Shown piece by piece: positions 32,794 to 40,646 of a stretch of 64,000 bases of DNA. The notes below the pieces were generated by a model. It saw only the letters and a list, made by a program, of their open reading frames with translations. It was not told the origin of the DNA and ran no database searches. The stretch comes from CAZTQN01 sp964615765 (lineage in GTDB: Bacteria > Planctomycetota > Phycisphaerae > Phycisphaerales > UBA1924). Where the stretch lies: assembly GCA_964615765.1 (NCBI GenBank), contig CAZTQN010000014.1, forward strand, positions 1 to 64,000, written 5' to 3'. The position numbers and the translations under genes were made by a program. How positions within the stretch are numbered: the stretch's first letter is position 1; every line of letters begins with the position of its first letter.

Positions 32794-32853
32794 AAAGAAG
32801 CCGCCGGTGTCATCGCGTGATATCGCGAGACACCGCGAGACATCGGCGGCGGC
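32794..32853. repeat. Dispersed palindromic repeat R2, copy A
   Basis: Near-identical to 40331-40382. Core palindrome: GCCGCCG and CGGCGGC arms, then TGTC/GACA, then TCGCG/CGCGA around TGATAT. This copy has an extra 10 bases (CACCGCGAGA), a local tandem duplication. It lies between the SDR operon and the PEP-CTERM gene terminator. On the minus strand it is followed by TTCTTTG and could act as a terminator. Confidence 0.85.
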
Positions 32854-32982
32854 CGTTTGCATCAATCCTCACAGGGCAGTCGCTGGATCTCTCCGCACCC
32901 GGTGGGTGCATGAATCACGCAATGGGCAGACGGCGCATGCCGGAGTGTCGGAAGCGGGCGACTGAACGGAGAGGACACGACG

Positions 32983-33007
32983 AAAAGCCCGCCGAAGATG
33001 GCGGGCT
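32983..33007 (-). terminator. Intrinsic terminator of the PEP-CTERM-like gene
   Basis: On the minus strand AGCCCGCC and GGCGGGCT form an 8-bp stem around ATCTTC, followed by TTTC. It starts 44 bases after the stop of the gene at 33051. Confidence 0.75.
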
Positions 33008-33050
33008 GTTGCGCGACTGCCGTATCGGCTAAACTCTGCTCACAGGTGGG

Positions 33051-33845
33051 TCATCGACGCCGCCGCCGGGCCACGAGAAAGCTACCGAGGCCCATCAGAG
33101 CCACGGCGCCTGGTGCCGGCACGACGCGAAAGTTGTCGAAGGTCGCGTCCAGGGGGTTATTGATCGGCAGACCAGTGGTGACGCCCACAATGCCCGTGGT
33201 GCCGAAAGCAACCCCTCCGTTGGAATAGGCGCCATCGCTGCCCGTGAGCGTGGCCAGAGGCGTGGCGAGGTCGCCGAGCGAGAAGAAGCTCGCGGAGAAC
33301 TGGGTTCCGACGCCGGTGAAGACAAGGCGATAGTCGTCGCCCTGACTGACGTTCAGGACGCTGCTGAGCAGGAGCGGGGAAGCCACTTCGTTGTCCACGC
33401 GATCCACGGCGAGTTGGACACCGGAATCGCCGCCAATGTTGATGTGCGCGTAGTAGCCGTCGGTGGTGCCCAGACCGACCTCGCGCGTCCTGGCGAAGAG
33501 ACCGATGGCGGTGTAGGTCGACGTGTTCCAGTCGATGATGTCGACGCTCATCCTGAAGTCGGCGACCTCCACACCGCTAGGAACCAAAGCCAGCCTTTGC
33601 ACCCCCAGTTGCAGCGGAGCGGGCGAGGCGGGCCCTTGAATGCGGTAGCCGCCGTTGCTGAACGTGAACGTGCCGCCGGCGCCGAAGGGGGCGAGGGGCT
33701 GGAACCGTTGATACGCGGAATCGTTGCCCGAACTGAAGTCATCGAAGAAGTTCTGGGCGTGGACGGTCGAGCCAGCCGCGCAGACCAAGAAGGTCGCGAC
33801 GGCAGCGTACAGCGTGGCAGGACGGGCGTGCGTGTGTGTGAACAT
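33051..33845 (-). CDS. Secreted PEP-CTERM-like protein
   Basis: 264 residues from ATG 33845, which follows GGAGAGATGAG. A signal peptide (about 1-30, cleavage after VHA) precedes a beta-rich region resembling a LamG/concanavalin-type sandwich (FFDDFSSGNDSAYQRF; FRMSVDIIDWNTSTYTAIG; ATFDNFRVV). The C-terminus is VPAPGAVALMGLGSFLVARRRRR: a Pro-rich start, a short hydrophobic helix and an Arg cluster, the planctomycete version of the PEP-CTERM sorting signal. Surface location is inferred; the ligand is unknown. Confidence 0.83.
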   Translation of the reverse strand: MFTHTHARPATLYAAVATFLVCAAGSTVHAQNFFDDFSSGNDSAYQRFQPLAPFGAGGTFTFSNGGYRIQGPASPAPLQLGVQRLALVPSGVEVADFRMSVDIIDWNTSTYTAIGLFARTREVGLGTTDGYYAHINIGGDSGVQLAVDRVDNEVASPLLLSSVLNVSQGDDYRLVFTGVGTQFSASFFSLGDLATPLATLTGSDGAYSNGGVAFGTTGIVGVTTGLPINNPLDATFDNFRVVPAPGAVALMGLGSFLVARRRRR

Positions 33846-34022
33846 CTCATCTCTCCGAAGCAAGGCTTGGGTGCTCGTGCGTAAACCAGTCGGGGCGGCG
33901 GAGCGCCCCACCGATTCACGCGCCGGGAACACTCCCGACACCGAGAGCTAGTGAGCCCGGCGCGAAGTCTGACATGCCGACCGCTTGCTATTGACGAGAG
34001 CGTCGCTCGACGGCGGCGTGCA

Positions 34023-34472
34023 TCACGCGGAGGGATCAAGCGCGTAGATGTACACGACCGCGTGCCGGTCGTCCTGGCGGGCGCCGGTGCGTTGATAGAG
34101 CTCACGGGCGGGAAGGTTGTCGACTTCGGTCGCGACCCACGCCTCGCGGCATCCGATCGATCGCGCGTGATCGAGCACCGCGGCGATGAGGCGAGAGGCG
34201 ATGCCGCGACGGTGATAGCGGGCGGAGACGCCGACTTCGTTGAGGAAGAGCGACAGCGGCTTGTCGGGGTGAACGTAGGAGAAGCCGGAGGCCATGCCGA
34301 CAACAACGCCCTCGGCGACGGCGACAGCGAGCACGTTGGCCGGCTGAGCCAGGAACTGCGCCAGCAGGTCGGCACGCACGGGATGGTCGAACACATCAGG
34401 CTCGACGCGGTCGAGCATCGCGGCGTTGGCCTTGGTCACGAGGTGGATGCTGATGGGCGAATCCTGCTCCAT
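34023..34472 (-). CDS. GNAT-family N-acetyltransferase
   Basis: 149 residues. The acetyl-CoA motif V.ARYHRRGIASRLIAAVL is clear, with a preceding strand pair (LAVAVAEGVVVGMASGFSY) and the C-terminal LYQRTGARQDDRHAVVY. The acetyl acceptor cannot be deduced; similarity in layout to small aminoglycoside acetyltransferases is not enough to assign it. It stands alone between the two PEP-CTERM-like genes. Confidence 0.88.
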   Translation of the reverse strand: MEQDSPISIHLVTKANAAMLDRVEPDVFDHPVRADLLAQFLAQPANVLAVAVAEGVVVGMASGFSYVHPDKPLSLFLNEVGVSARYHRRGIASRLIAAVLDHARSIGCREAWVATEVDNLPARELYQRTGARQDDRHAVVYIYALDPSA

Positions 34473-34595
34473 CGGACGATCTCGATGCCGAAAGGGGGCC
34501 AGCTGCAGCGCACGCGGTCATGGCCCCCTCCACACCGCACGCCGTGACGATCTTATGGAGAAGCAAGCGATGGTCAGGCTTTGTGATGACATCGC

Positions 34596-35306
34596 TCAGC
34601 GGCGGCGCCGCCCCCCGGCGGCGAGCACTCCGGCAAGGCCGAGGACCGCGGCGGCTCCGGGCGTAGGAATGACTCGCTCGAGCGGGGAGGCCTGAAACTG
34701 AACCGAGCCCGGAGCATCCCACCATGGCCCGTCGCCGAGTCCCGCATAGACCCCGACCGGCGCACCGTCGAGCGGCGTCATGACACTCCCGATCGGTTGC
34801 CCTTCGCCAGCGAGGTTGATGGACGTACCGATGTGCACCCAGAGTGTTGAGATGTACACGATCTGTTCTGGGATCCAGAGTCCCCCGAAGATCGAGCCCA
34901 ACCCATTGCTGCCCGCGGTTGCCCCCGACAAAAGCGAAGGACCACGCAGGAACGCGAGCGACAAGAGGCCTGTGTTGGTGGGCAGCGGGCGAAACGACGA
35001 GTCGACGATGAAGCGATCCACCCAGTGGCCACGCCCAAAGTCGTAGTCGTACCCGATCAGCGGGACACTGGTGTCCACCGTCATGGTGAGTTCGAAGGCA
35101 TCATTCGGCGCGAGCCACTGTCCCGGATTGTCGCCGAACTCCGGGTGGTTTGGGTAGAACACGTCGTTGTCGTAGAACCCGTTCACCGTGATCGACGTCG
35201 GCGTCAGCGTGAGCGTGGTGCTGTACGTGATGATCTCCGCGGAGGTGCTGTGCGTGGTGAAGCCGACAGCGATCGCGGCGAGAATGCAGGCTGCTGTTCT
35301 GTGCAT
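34596..35306 (-). CDS. Secreted PEP-CTERM-like protein
   Basis: 236 residues from ATG 35306, preceded by CAGGAG. A signal peptide (1 to about 23, cleavage after TSA) precedes a beta-rich region (EIITYSTTLTLTPTSITVNG; DAFELTMTVDTSVPLIGYDY). The tail, VIPTPGAAAVLGLAGVLAAGGRRRR, is a PEP-CTERM-like anchor. The open frame continues upstream through the tandem-repeat region, but those codons are not credible as protein. No function can be assigned. Confidence 0.8.
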   Translation of the reverse strand: MHRTAACILAAIAVGFTTHSTSAEIITYSTTLTLTPTSITVNGFYDNDVFYPNHPEFGDNPGQWLAPNDAFELTMTVDTSVPLIGYDYDFGRGHWVDRFIVDSSFRPLPTNTGLLSLAFLRGPSLLSGATAGSNGLGSIFGGLWIPEQIVYISTLWVHIGTSINLAGEGQPIGSVMTPLDGAPVGVYAGLGDGPWWDAPGSVQFQASPLERVIPTPGAAAVLGLAGVLAAGGRRRR

Positions 35307-35760
35307 GGCAAGGCTCCTGGCAAGGAATGAACGCGGACAGCGAGTGATTCGAGCCCACCGGCGGGGTGGAGGATCGAACGGATCGCCCCACACCACGCTA
35401 ACGAGCCGACGCCGCGATCTGACAGGCGAACACTCACTTGGTAGCGGGGCGCCAACGTCGCAATCGCGGTCGTTGGGGCGGTGATCACGGGCGCGGCGTT
35501 GCTGATGGCTGACAGCCGAGCAAAGACCGCTGGCACAGCAGCAAAGATCGCTGACACGGGAGCAACGATCGCTGACACGGGAGGAACGATCGCTATCGGC
35601 AACGCCAGGATCGCGTGCGCGAGAGCAAAGATCGCTGACATCGCCGCCGCGTTGGCCATATCGGGACGTGCCCCCCCCGCCACTCCTCAAGAAGCTCTGC
35701 ACATCGGCCGATAACGACGGTGCCCCAGGGTCCGCGGCCTTCCCACGCGGGTTCGGGCCA
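35307..35760. other. 454-base gap holding a 21-bp tandem repeat
   Basis: It lies between the starts and ends of minus-strand genes and should contain the promoter of the PEP-CTERM-like gene. The only clear structure is the seven-unit tandem repeat at 35508-35654. Short frames are open on both strands because the repeat contains no stop in several frames; none is supported as a gene. Confidence 0.5.
35508..35654. repeat. 21-bp tandem repeat, about seven units
   Basis: Units begin GCTGACA or a variant and end AAAGATC or ACGATC; the third and fourth (GCTGACACGGGAGCAACGATC-like) are nearly identical, while the outer ones have diverged. The period is exactly 21, a multiple of three, so a plus-strand frame reads as a 7-residue repeat of AKIADTG type. 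I see no start signal convincing enough to call a protein. Confidence 0.85.
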
Positions 35761-38541
35761 TCATTTCGGCTCGGGCGCAAAGCCCTTGGCGGGCTGTAGC
35801 CCGGGGTACGCCTCGCGCAGCGCCTTCGCCGCGGCCATGCTCGGCTCATCACCGACCGCCTCATACGCCCGCAGCAGTTCCGCCGCAATCCGCCGCAGCA
35901 CCGTGTTGTCCTGGCTCGCGTGCCCCTCGGCAACCAGCCGCTCGCGGATCGCCTCGTAGATCGGCCCGACCTTGCGTATGCCTTCCGCCTGCATGCCCAG
36001 GTCGGTGAGCGTGCCCAACCAGTCCGACACCGCGCTGGCTACCGCCGGGTCGTTCCGCGCGTACAGAGGCTTGGGCCCATCGAAGGCCCGCGTCTCGGCG
36101 AGCCGCCACATCATCAGCGCTTGCGCGTGCTTGCCGGTTCGGCGAGCGATGAAAGCGTCGCGCGTCAGCTGATCCGGGCCATAGGGAATCTTCCGTTCTC
36201 TCTGGATCGCGTCGAAGCGGGCGATCAGCGGCTTGGCTTCCTTGAACTCGCCTTGCTCAAGCAGGATGTTGATCAGCGCACGGCGTTCAAACTGCGGGTA
36301 CGGATGGTCGGGCCCGCGCAGCCGGTCGTGGATCTCCATCGACCGGCGGGCTGCCGCCTCGGCCTCGTCTAGCCGCCCGAGTTCCGCCAGAACGCCCGCA
36401 TGAATCGTCAGCGGCCGCGCATGCGTCGCGTCGCCCGGCTTCGACGCGGCCAGCCGCTCGTGGATCTCGATACCACGTTGCGAGTAGGTCAGCGCTTCCT
36501 CCGTCCGACCCAGCAGCGTCATGCCCAGCGCGATGTCCATGCACGCGACGGCTTGCATGCGAGGCGGTGGGCCCGGAGGACTGAGCATCGCGTCGAGCGT
36601 CGCGAGGTCCTCGAGCTTCAGTTCGAGCGCCTCGGTGTGTCGATGCTGCGCGTGCAGCATGAGGCCAAGTCCCTGCCTCGCACCCATGTACTCAAGCGTG
36701 CTCTGCTGGCCGTGCTTCTTAAGGATCTCGATTTGCCGCCGCGCGAGCCGCTCGCCTTCAGCATGATCGCTCTCATGTCTCGGCGAGAACCAGTATCCGC
36801 TCACCACCGCGCCCAGGGCCTCTGCGGCTTGGAGTGAGTCTGTCCCAAACGTGCGTTCGGCCAGATCGAGCGCCTTGGCCGCGTTCTCGCGCCCCTTCTC
36901 GCGCTGCCCTTGCCAGTAGTACAGCGACGCCGCCGTGACCCGCGTTTGCAGCACGACCTCGGGCTCCAGCGGGCTGCCTTGCGCATCGGCGCCGGTGTCC
37001 GCCGCCGCCATCGCGCGGTCGAGCATCTCAGCGACGGTCACATCGCGCCGGCCCTCAACTGTCGCTGGGTCCGCCGCCTGAAGGACGCCCGGCAGGAAGT
37101 CCATCGCGGCCTTGGCCAGTCGCGCGCTCCTCTCTGCGCGGTCCCGCTCCTCGTTGGCCCGCGCTTCGTTCTCCTTGGCGATCCGTTCATTCTCGACCGC
37201 CACCGCGCGCTGGGCCGCCTCGCGGCGGAGTCCGACGCTCGTCCCCACCGCCGTCGCGACCAGCCCCGCCGCCGCGACCGTCGCGAGCGCCACCGCGACG
37301 CGGTTCCGACGAACGAACTTCCGCGCACGATACCACCCGCTCGGCGGGCTGGCCTTCACCGCTTCGCCTACCAGATACCGCTGCAAATCCTCTGCAAACT
37401 CCATGGGCGACTGGTACCGCCGATTGCGGTCCTTCTCGACCGCCTTCATCACCATCCAGTCGACCTCGCCCCGAAGGGCTCCCCCGACCTTCTCCGGCTG
37501 CAGCCGGCGCGCCGCGGCCACGCTCGTCCGCCGCCCCGCGTCCATCGTCAAGACACGCGTGCTGGGCTTGGGCGGGTCCTGCTCGCGCACCACCTGCTGC
37601 ATCCGCTCCAAACCCTCTCTCAGCAACATCTCCGTGTCGAACGGCAGCGCTCCACTCAGCAGCTCGTACATCAGCACGCCCAGCGCATACACGTCCGAAC
37701 GCGTGTCCACATCCACGCCCGATTGGAGAATCTGCTCGGGGCTCATATACGCCGGCGTGCCGATGAACTGCCGAAACGCCGTGTAGATCGTCTTGTCGGT
37801 GAGTGTGCTCCCCCCAGCGATCGCCTTAGCGATCCCGAAGTCGATGACCTTCGGTACGGCCTTCCCGTCGAGGATTGTCACCAGCACGTTGCCGGGTTTG
37901 ATGTCGCGATGGATAATCCCTTTCTGGTGCGCATGCTGGATCGCCTGGCAAACAGGAATCAACAGCTCGATGCGCTCCCGCGGCGATAGACGGTTCTCCT
38001 CGCAATACGCCGCGATCGTCACGCCCCGCACCAGCTCCATCACGAAGTACGGCCTGCCCCCCGGTGTTGTCCCGCCGTCCAGCACCCGGGCGATGTTCGG
38101 ATGGTCCATCATCGCCAGGGCCTGACGCTCGGCCTCGAACCGGGCAACGACCGCCCGCGAATCCATACCCGGCTTGATAATCTTGACCGCCACGCGTCGC
38201 TTGATCGGCGCGCTCTGCTCCGCGGCGAAGACCTCTCCGAACCCGCCCTCGCCCAGACGCTCGAGCAGTTTGAACACCCCGATAGTGGCTCCTGGCTGGT
38301 CCCGTCCGGCTATGGGCTGCATCCCGTGTTGCTGATCTCGGGCGCCCACAACGCCCACGGTGGACTGGCCACCGCGGATCCGCTCAAGCAACAGATCCTG
38401 CGCCGCCTCGGAGAGAGCCTTCTGCACCACGTTCAGCAGCGCCGCATCCGCACCGCACATGAGCCGTGCCGCCTCGTCGCGACGCTCCTGCGGCATGCTC
38501 AGAACCAGCTCAATGATCTCAGAAGCTCGTTCGCGGTTCAT
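35761..38541 (-). CDS. Transmembrane Ser/Thr protein kinase with TPR C-terminus
   Basis: 926 residues from ATG 38541. Residues about 1-80 are helical; the kinase domain spans about 85-360 (LGEGGFGEV; VAVKIIK, K120; HRDIKPGNVLV, D213; DFGIAKA, D234; GTPAYMSPEQ). A basic patch RKFVRRNRVAV then one membrane helix lie near residue 450, followed by a coiled coil rich in Glu/Arg and about 400 residues of TPR-like helices. All catalytic residues are intact. It is divergent from an ECF sigma factor gene 122 bases away, a common planctomycete pairing in which the kinase is thought to control the sigma factor. The gene fragment at 2-1399 is a paralogue. Confidence 0.93.
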   Translation of the reverse strand: MNRERASEIIELVLSMPQERRDEAARLMCGADAALLNVVQKALSEAAQDLLLERIRGGQSTVGVVGARDQQHGMQPIAGRDQPGATIGVFKLLERLGEGGFGEVFAAEQSAPIKRRVAVKIIKPGMDSRAVVARFEAERQALAMMDHPNIARVLDGGTTPGGRPYFVMELVRGVTIAAYCEENRLSPRERIELLIPVCQAIQHAHQKGIIHRDIKPGNVLVTILDGKAVPKVIDFGIAKAIAGGSTLTDKTIYTAFRQFIGTPAYMSPEQILQSGVDVDTRSDVYALGVLMYELLSGALPFDTEMLLREGLERMQQVVREQDPPKPSTRVLTMDAGRRTSVAAARRLQPEKVGGALRGEVDWMVMKAVEKDRNRRYQSPMEFAEDLQRYLVGEAVKASPPSGWYRARKFVRRNRVAVALATVAAAGLVATAVGTSVGLRREAAQRAVAVENERIAKENEARANEERDRAERSARLAKAAMDFLPGVLQAADPATVEGRRDVTVAEMLDRAMAAADTGADAQGSPLEPEVVLQTRVTAASLYYWQGQREKGRENAAKALDLAERTFGTDSLQAAEALGAVVSGYWFSPRHESDHAEGERLARRQIEILKKHGQQSTLEYMGARQGLGLMLHAQHRHTEALELKLEDLATLDAMLSPPGPPPRMQAVACMDIALGMTLLGRTEEALTYSQRGIEIHERLAASKPGDATHARPLTIHAGVLAELGRLDEAEAAARRSMEIHDRLRGPDHPYPQFERRALINILLEQGEFKEAKPLIARFDAIQRERKIPYGPDQLTRDAFIARRTGKHAQALMMWRLAETRAFDGPKPLYARNDPAVASAVSDWLGTLTDLGMQAEGIRKVGPIYEAIRERLVAEGHASQDNTVLRRIAAELLRAYEAVGDEPSMAAAKALREAYPGLQPAKGFAPEPK

Positions 38542-38650
38542 AGCAGTCTTGACTCGCCCCAAATGATGAAGACGCACCGACAGCGGTCCCCCAACGCTAG
38601 CGACCCGCGGCGATGATCTGACACACGTCATCCACTTCCGACACCAATCG

Positions 38651-38656
38651 TACAAT
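38651..38656 (+). promoter_or_regulatory. Candidate -10 box of the ECF sigma gene (leaderless)
   Basis: TACAAT (5/6 match) lies seven bases before the ATG at 38664, the same spacing as at the his leader. No good -35 hexamer is visible at normal distance. If used, the transcript would start at or next to the ATG. Confidence 0.4.
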
Positions 38657-38663
38657 CCGCTCC

Positions 38664-39242
38664 ATGAATCCCACTTCCGCAACCCTGATGCTCCGCCTCA
38701 AGGCTCACGGCGACGCCCGCGAGGTCGCCTGGGCGGAGTTCTGCGAACGCTACGAGCCCGTCATCGCGGGCTTCGCCCGAAGGCAAGGCCTCGCGTCGGG
38801 TCACATTCCGGACCTCGTCCAGCAGATCGTGCTGGGCTTCTTCGCCGCCCAACCCCGCTTCTCCTACGACCCCAGCAAGGGGCGCTTCCGCGGCTATCTC
38901 AAGACCTGCGTCGCTCACGAGGTGCAGCGGTTACGCACCCATGCCGCCGCCTCTGCAAAGCGCGAGCTCGCCGCCGCGAATCCCGATGAGGCCGACGATG
39001 AGGCTTGGGACTCGGAATGGGAATCCCACCAACTGCGATCCGCCATGGAGCGCGTCCGCGCGAGCTACGGCAGCGGCCCTACGTTCGAAGCCTTCCACCG
39101 CGTGTTCGTACTGAACCAGCGGGCCGACCGGGTCGCCGCGGAACTGGGCATCTCGCGCGATTCGGTGTACCAGGCCAAAACGCGCGTGCTCGCGAAGCTC
39201 CAGATCGAACTGGCCGAGATCGCCGAGCAGATGGGCGATTAA
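38664..39242 (+). CDS. ECF RNA polymerase sigma factor
   Basis: 192 residues. Region 2 (about 20-90) contains FCERYEPVIAGFARRQGL...IPDLVQQIVLGFFAA and FRGYLKTCVAHEVQRLR; region 4 (about 130-185) contains the helix-turn-helix RVAAELGISRDSVYQAKTRVLAKL. This is the layout of planctomycete ECF groups linked to Ser/Thr kinases. It is divergent from the kinase at 35761, and no anti-sigma gene is adjacent. Confidence 0.9.
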   Translation: MNPTSATLMLRLKAHGDAREVAWAEFCERYEPVIAGFARRQGLASGHIPDLVQQIVLGFFAAQPRFSYDPSKGRFRGYLKTCVAHEVQRLRTHAAASAKRELAAANPDEADDEAWDSEWESHQLRSAMERVRASYGSGPTFEAFHRVFVLNQRADRVAAELGISRDSVYQAKTRVLAKLQIELAEIAEQMGD

Positions 39243-39356
39243 ATACTGATCGCCGCCCAGCCGAACCGAGCGCACTTCTGCAAGACACGAGCTCCGCGCG
39301 ACACCTGGATGCTCAGCGTCCGCCGACGCGCCGATGACGATACGTGCCGCGTGCTC

Positions 39357-40106
39357 CTACTCGGACGGGCTGGCATACTTGATCGGGTTCGCCGCGCCCC
39401 TCTTCCGAAACTCGTCCGGCACGCGTTTGCCAACGTACATCTTCTGGATCTGCTCAGGGGCCTCGCGGCCGACGAACCCAAACCGGCCCGGCACATCCTG
39501 TCGGCCTGGGAAGTTGGCCGACGTCGCTTCCAGCCAGTCGTCAGCGACAAATGCGCCCTTGATGACGCCCTGCACGGTGGCGAGGATGACGTCCGCCGTC
39601 TTCGCCTTCGACGGGCTGATTTTCCACGCGTACCGCGTTGCCTCGTACAGGGACGACTCCGAGATTGCGCTGCGGTTGACGCTGATGAGCACCGCAGTGT
39701 GGCGGAACTTGGCAGGCTCCGCGGCGTACTCGCGGATGATCTCCAATGCGTGCATCGCGCCGAACTCGTTGCCGCCCACGCCACCCGCTTCGTTCGTGAG
39801 GCCGGGGTACGCGTCCATCAAGGCGGACTCGACCTCGAAGGCCGTCGGCTCGTCCATACCGTGCCGGTGGATGACGTGAGCCACCTCAAACCCGGCCAGC
39901 CGGATCTGGCGGATACGTGTCATCTTGTTGTCGAGGTCATCCCCGTCGATGCTCTGCTCACCCCGCATGTGGGCAAAGACGCGGTTGCCCTTGCCCTTAC
40001 CGACATAAAACGTCTCGCCGTTGCGCGGGTCGATCAGGCGGTAGACGTAGGTCTTGAGCCGCTCGATCACCTCGGGGGGAAACACTCCGGCATGCTGGTG
40101 GTCCAT
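39357..40106 (-). CDS. LEM-3-like GIY-YIG domain protein
   Basis: 249 residues from ATG 40106. The first 110 residues are a GIY-YIG nuclease domain of the LEM3/ANKLE1-like kind: TYVYRLIDPRNGETFYVGKG (the two catalytic strands), RVFAHM, RIRQIRLAG.EV, and ALMDAYPGLTNEAGG (metal-binding Glu/Asp region). The C-terminal part (about 130-249) is a separate alpha/beta domain (AVLISVNRSAISESSLYEATRYAWKIS), of the kind often found with such nucleases. It may cut DNA at branched or modified sites; the substrate is unknown. The frame continues upstream into repeat R1, so the later ATG is preferred. Confidence 0.85.
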   Translation of the reverse strand: MDHQHAGVFPPEVIERLKTYVYRLIDPRNGETFYVGKGKGNRVFAHMRGEQSIDGDDLDNKMTRIRQIRLAGFEVAHVIHRHGMDEPTAFEVESALMDAYPGLTNEAGGVGGNEFGAMHALEIIREYAAEPAKFRHTAVLISVNRSAISESSLYEATRYAWKISPSKAKTADVILATVQGVIKGAFVADDWLEATSANFPGRQDVPGRFGFVGREAPEQIQKMYVGKRVPDEFRKRGAANPIKYASPSE

Positions 40107-40186
40107 AGGACCATGATTGTCCGCAAAGCCGGTCGGCGGCGTCGGCCGGGCTCGGCTCACAAAGCCGGATCGGCAGCCCCGTCCCT

Positions 40187-40261
40187 GCCACGCCTTGCAC
40201 AACCACTTGCACAAGCGCTTGCACCAGCGAGCGTCCGCCCAGGTCATTCCCTGTCATCGTC
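40187..40261. repeat. Dispersed repeat R1, copy B
   Basis: Second copy of the element at 25305-25377. It has three spaced TTGCAC hexamers (CTTGCACAAC, CTTGCACAAG, CTTGCACCAG) and ends GTCATTCCCTGTCATCGTC. It lies upstream of the GIY-YIG gene. Confidence 0.75.
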
Positions 40262-40330
40262 GAACTGCTCGCCCCGATCCGCCCGCTCCCGCCCGCCTCG
40301 CCGGACCTCGCGGATTCTGGGGCTTTGTCA

Positions 40331-40382
40331 AAGAAAAGCCGCCGGTGTCATCGCGTGATATCGCGAGACATCGGCGGCGGCC
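40331..40382. repeat. Dispersed palindromic repeat R2, copy B (tRNA-Gly terminator)
   Basis: Second copy of the element at 32794-32853, without the 10-base duplication. On the minus strand it lies 15 bases after the 3' end of tRNA-Gly and folds into a long imperfect hairpin followed by TTTTCTTTG, so it can serve as the intrinsic terminator of that tRNA. Confidence 0.85.
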
Positions 40383-40396
40383 ACTTGCGTCCAAAA

Positions 40397-40468
40397 AGCG
40401 GGCGATCGGGATCGAACCGACGACATTCAGCTTGGGAAGCTGACGTTCTACCGCTGAACTACGCCCGC
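40397..40468 (-). tRNA. tRNA-Gly(CCC)
   Basis: 72 bases. Acceptor GCGGGCG/CGCCCGC; TA; D arm GTTC-AGCGGTA-GAAC; anticodon arm TCAGC-TTCCCAA-GCTGA, anticodon CCC; variable ATGTC; T arm GTCGG-TTCGATC-CCGAT; discriminator U, as usual for tRNA-Gly. CCA is not encoded. It reads GGG codons. Repeat R2 follows as a likely terminator. Confidence 0.95.
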
Positions 40469-40646
40469 GGCTTGCCTCATTCTACCCCCGTCTGCGCCCG
40501 GCGTCTTGTCCGCAACCGGCACGCCGGCGCCGTCCGCCACCGCCGCTCCCCGGCACTCCCGCCGCGCTGTGCGTTCGCCTGCTTCCGCCCCCCCACTCAC
40601 ACGGCCTCCCACTCCGCGCCGCGGCCGCCTACGCCCCGCGGGGCAA

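Noticed and set aside
35481..35714. Small repeat protein coded by the 21-bp tandem repeat
   Set aside because: The period of 21 alone keeps frames open. Start signals are poor and frames are open on both strands, so only the repeat is reported.
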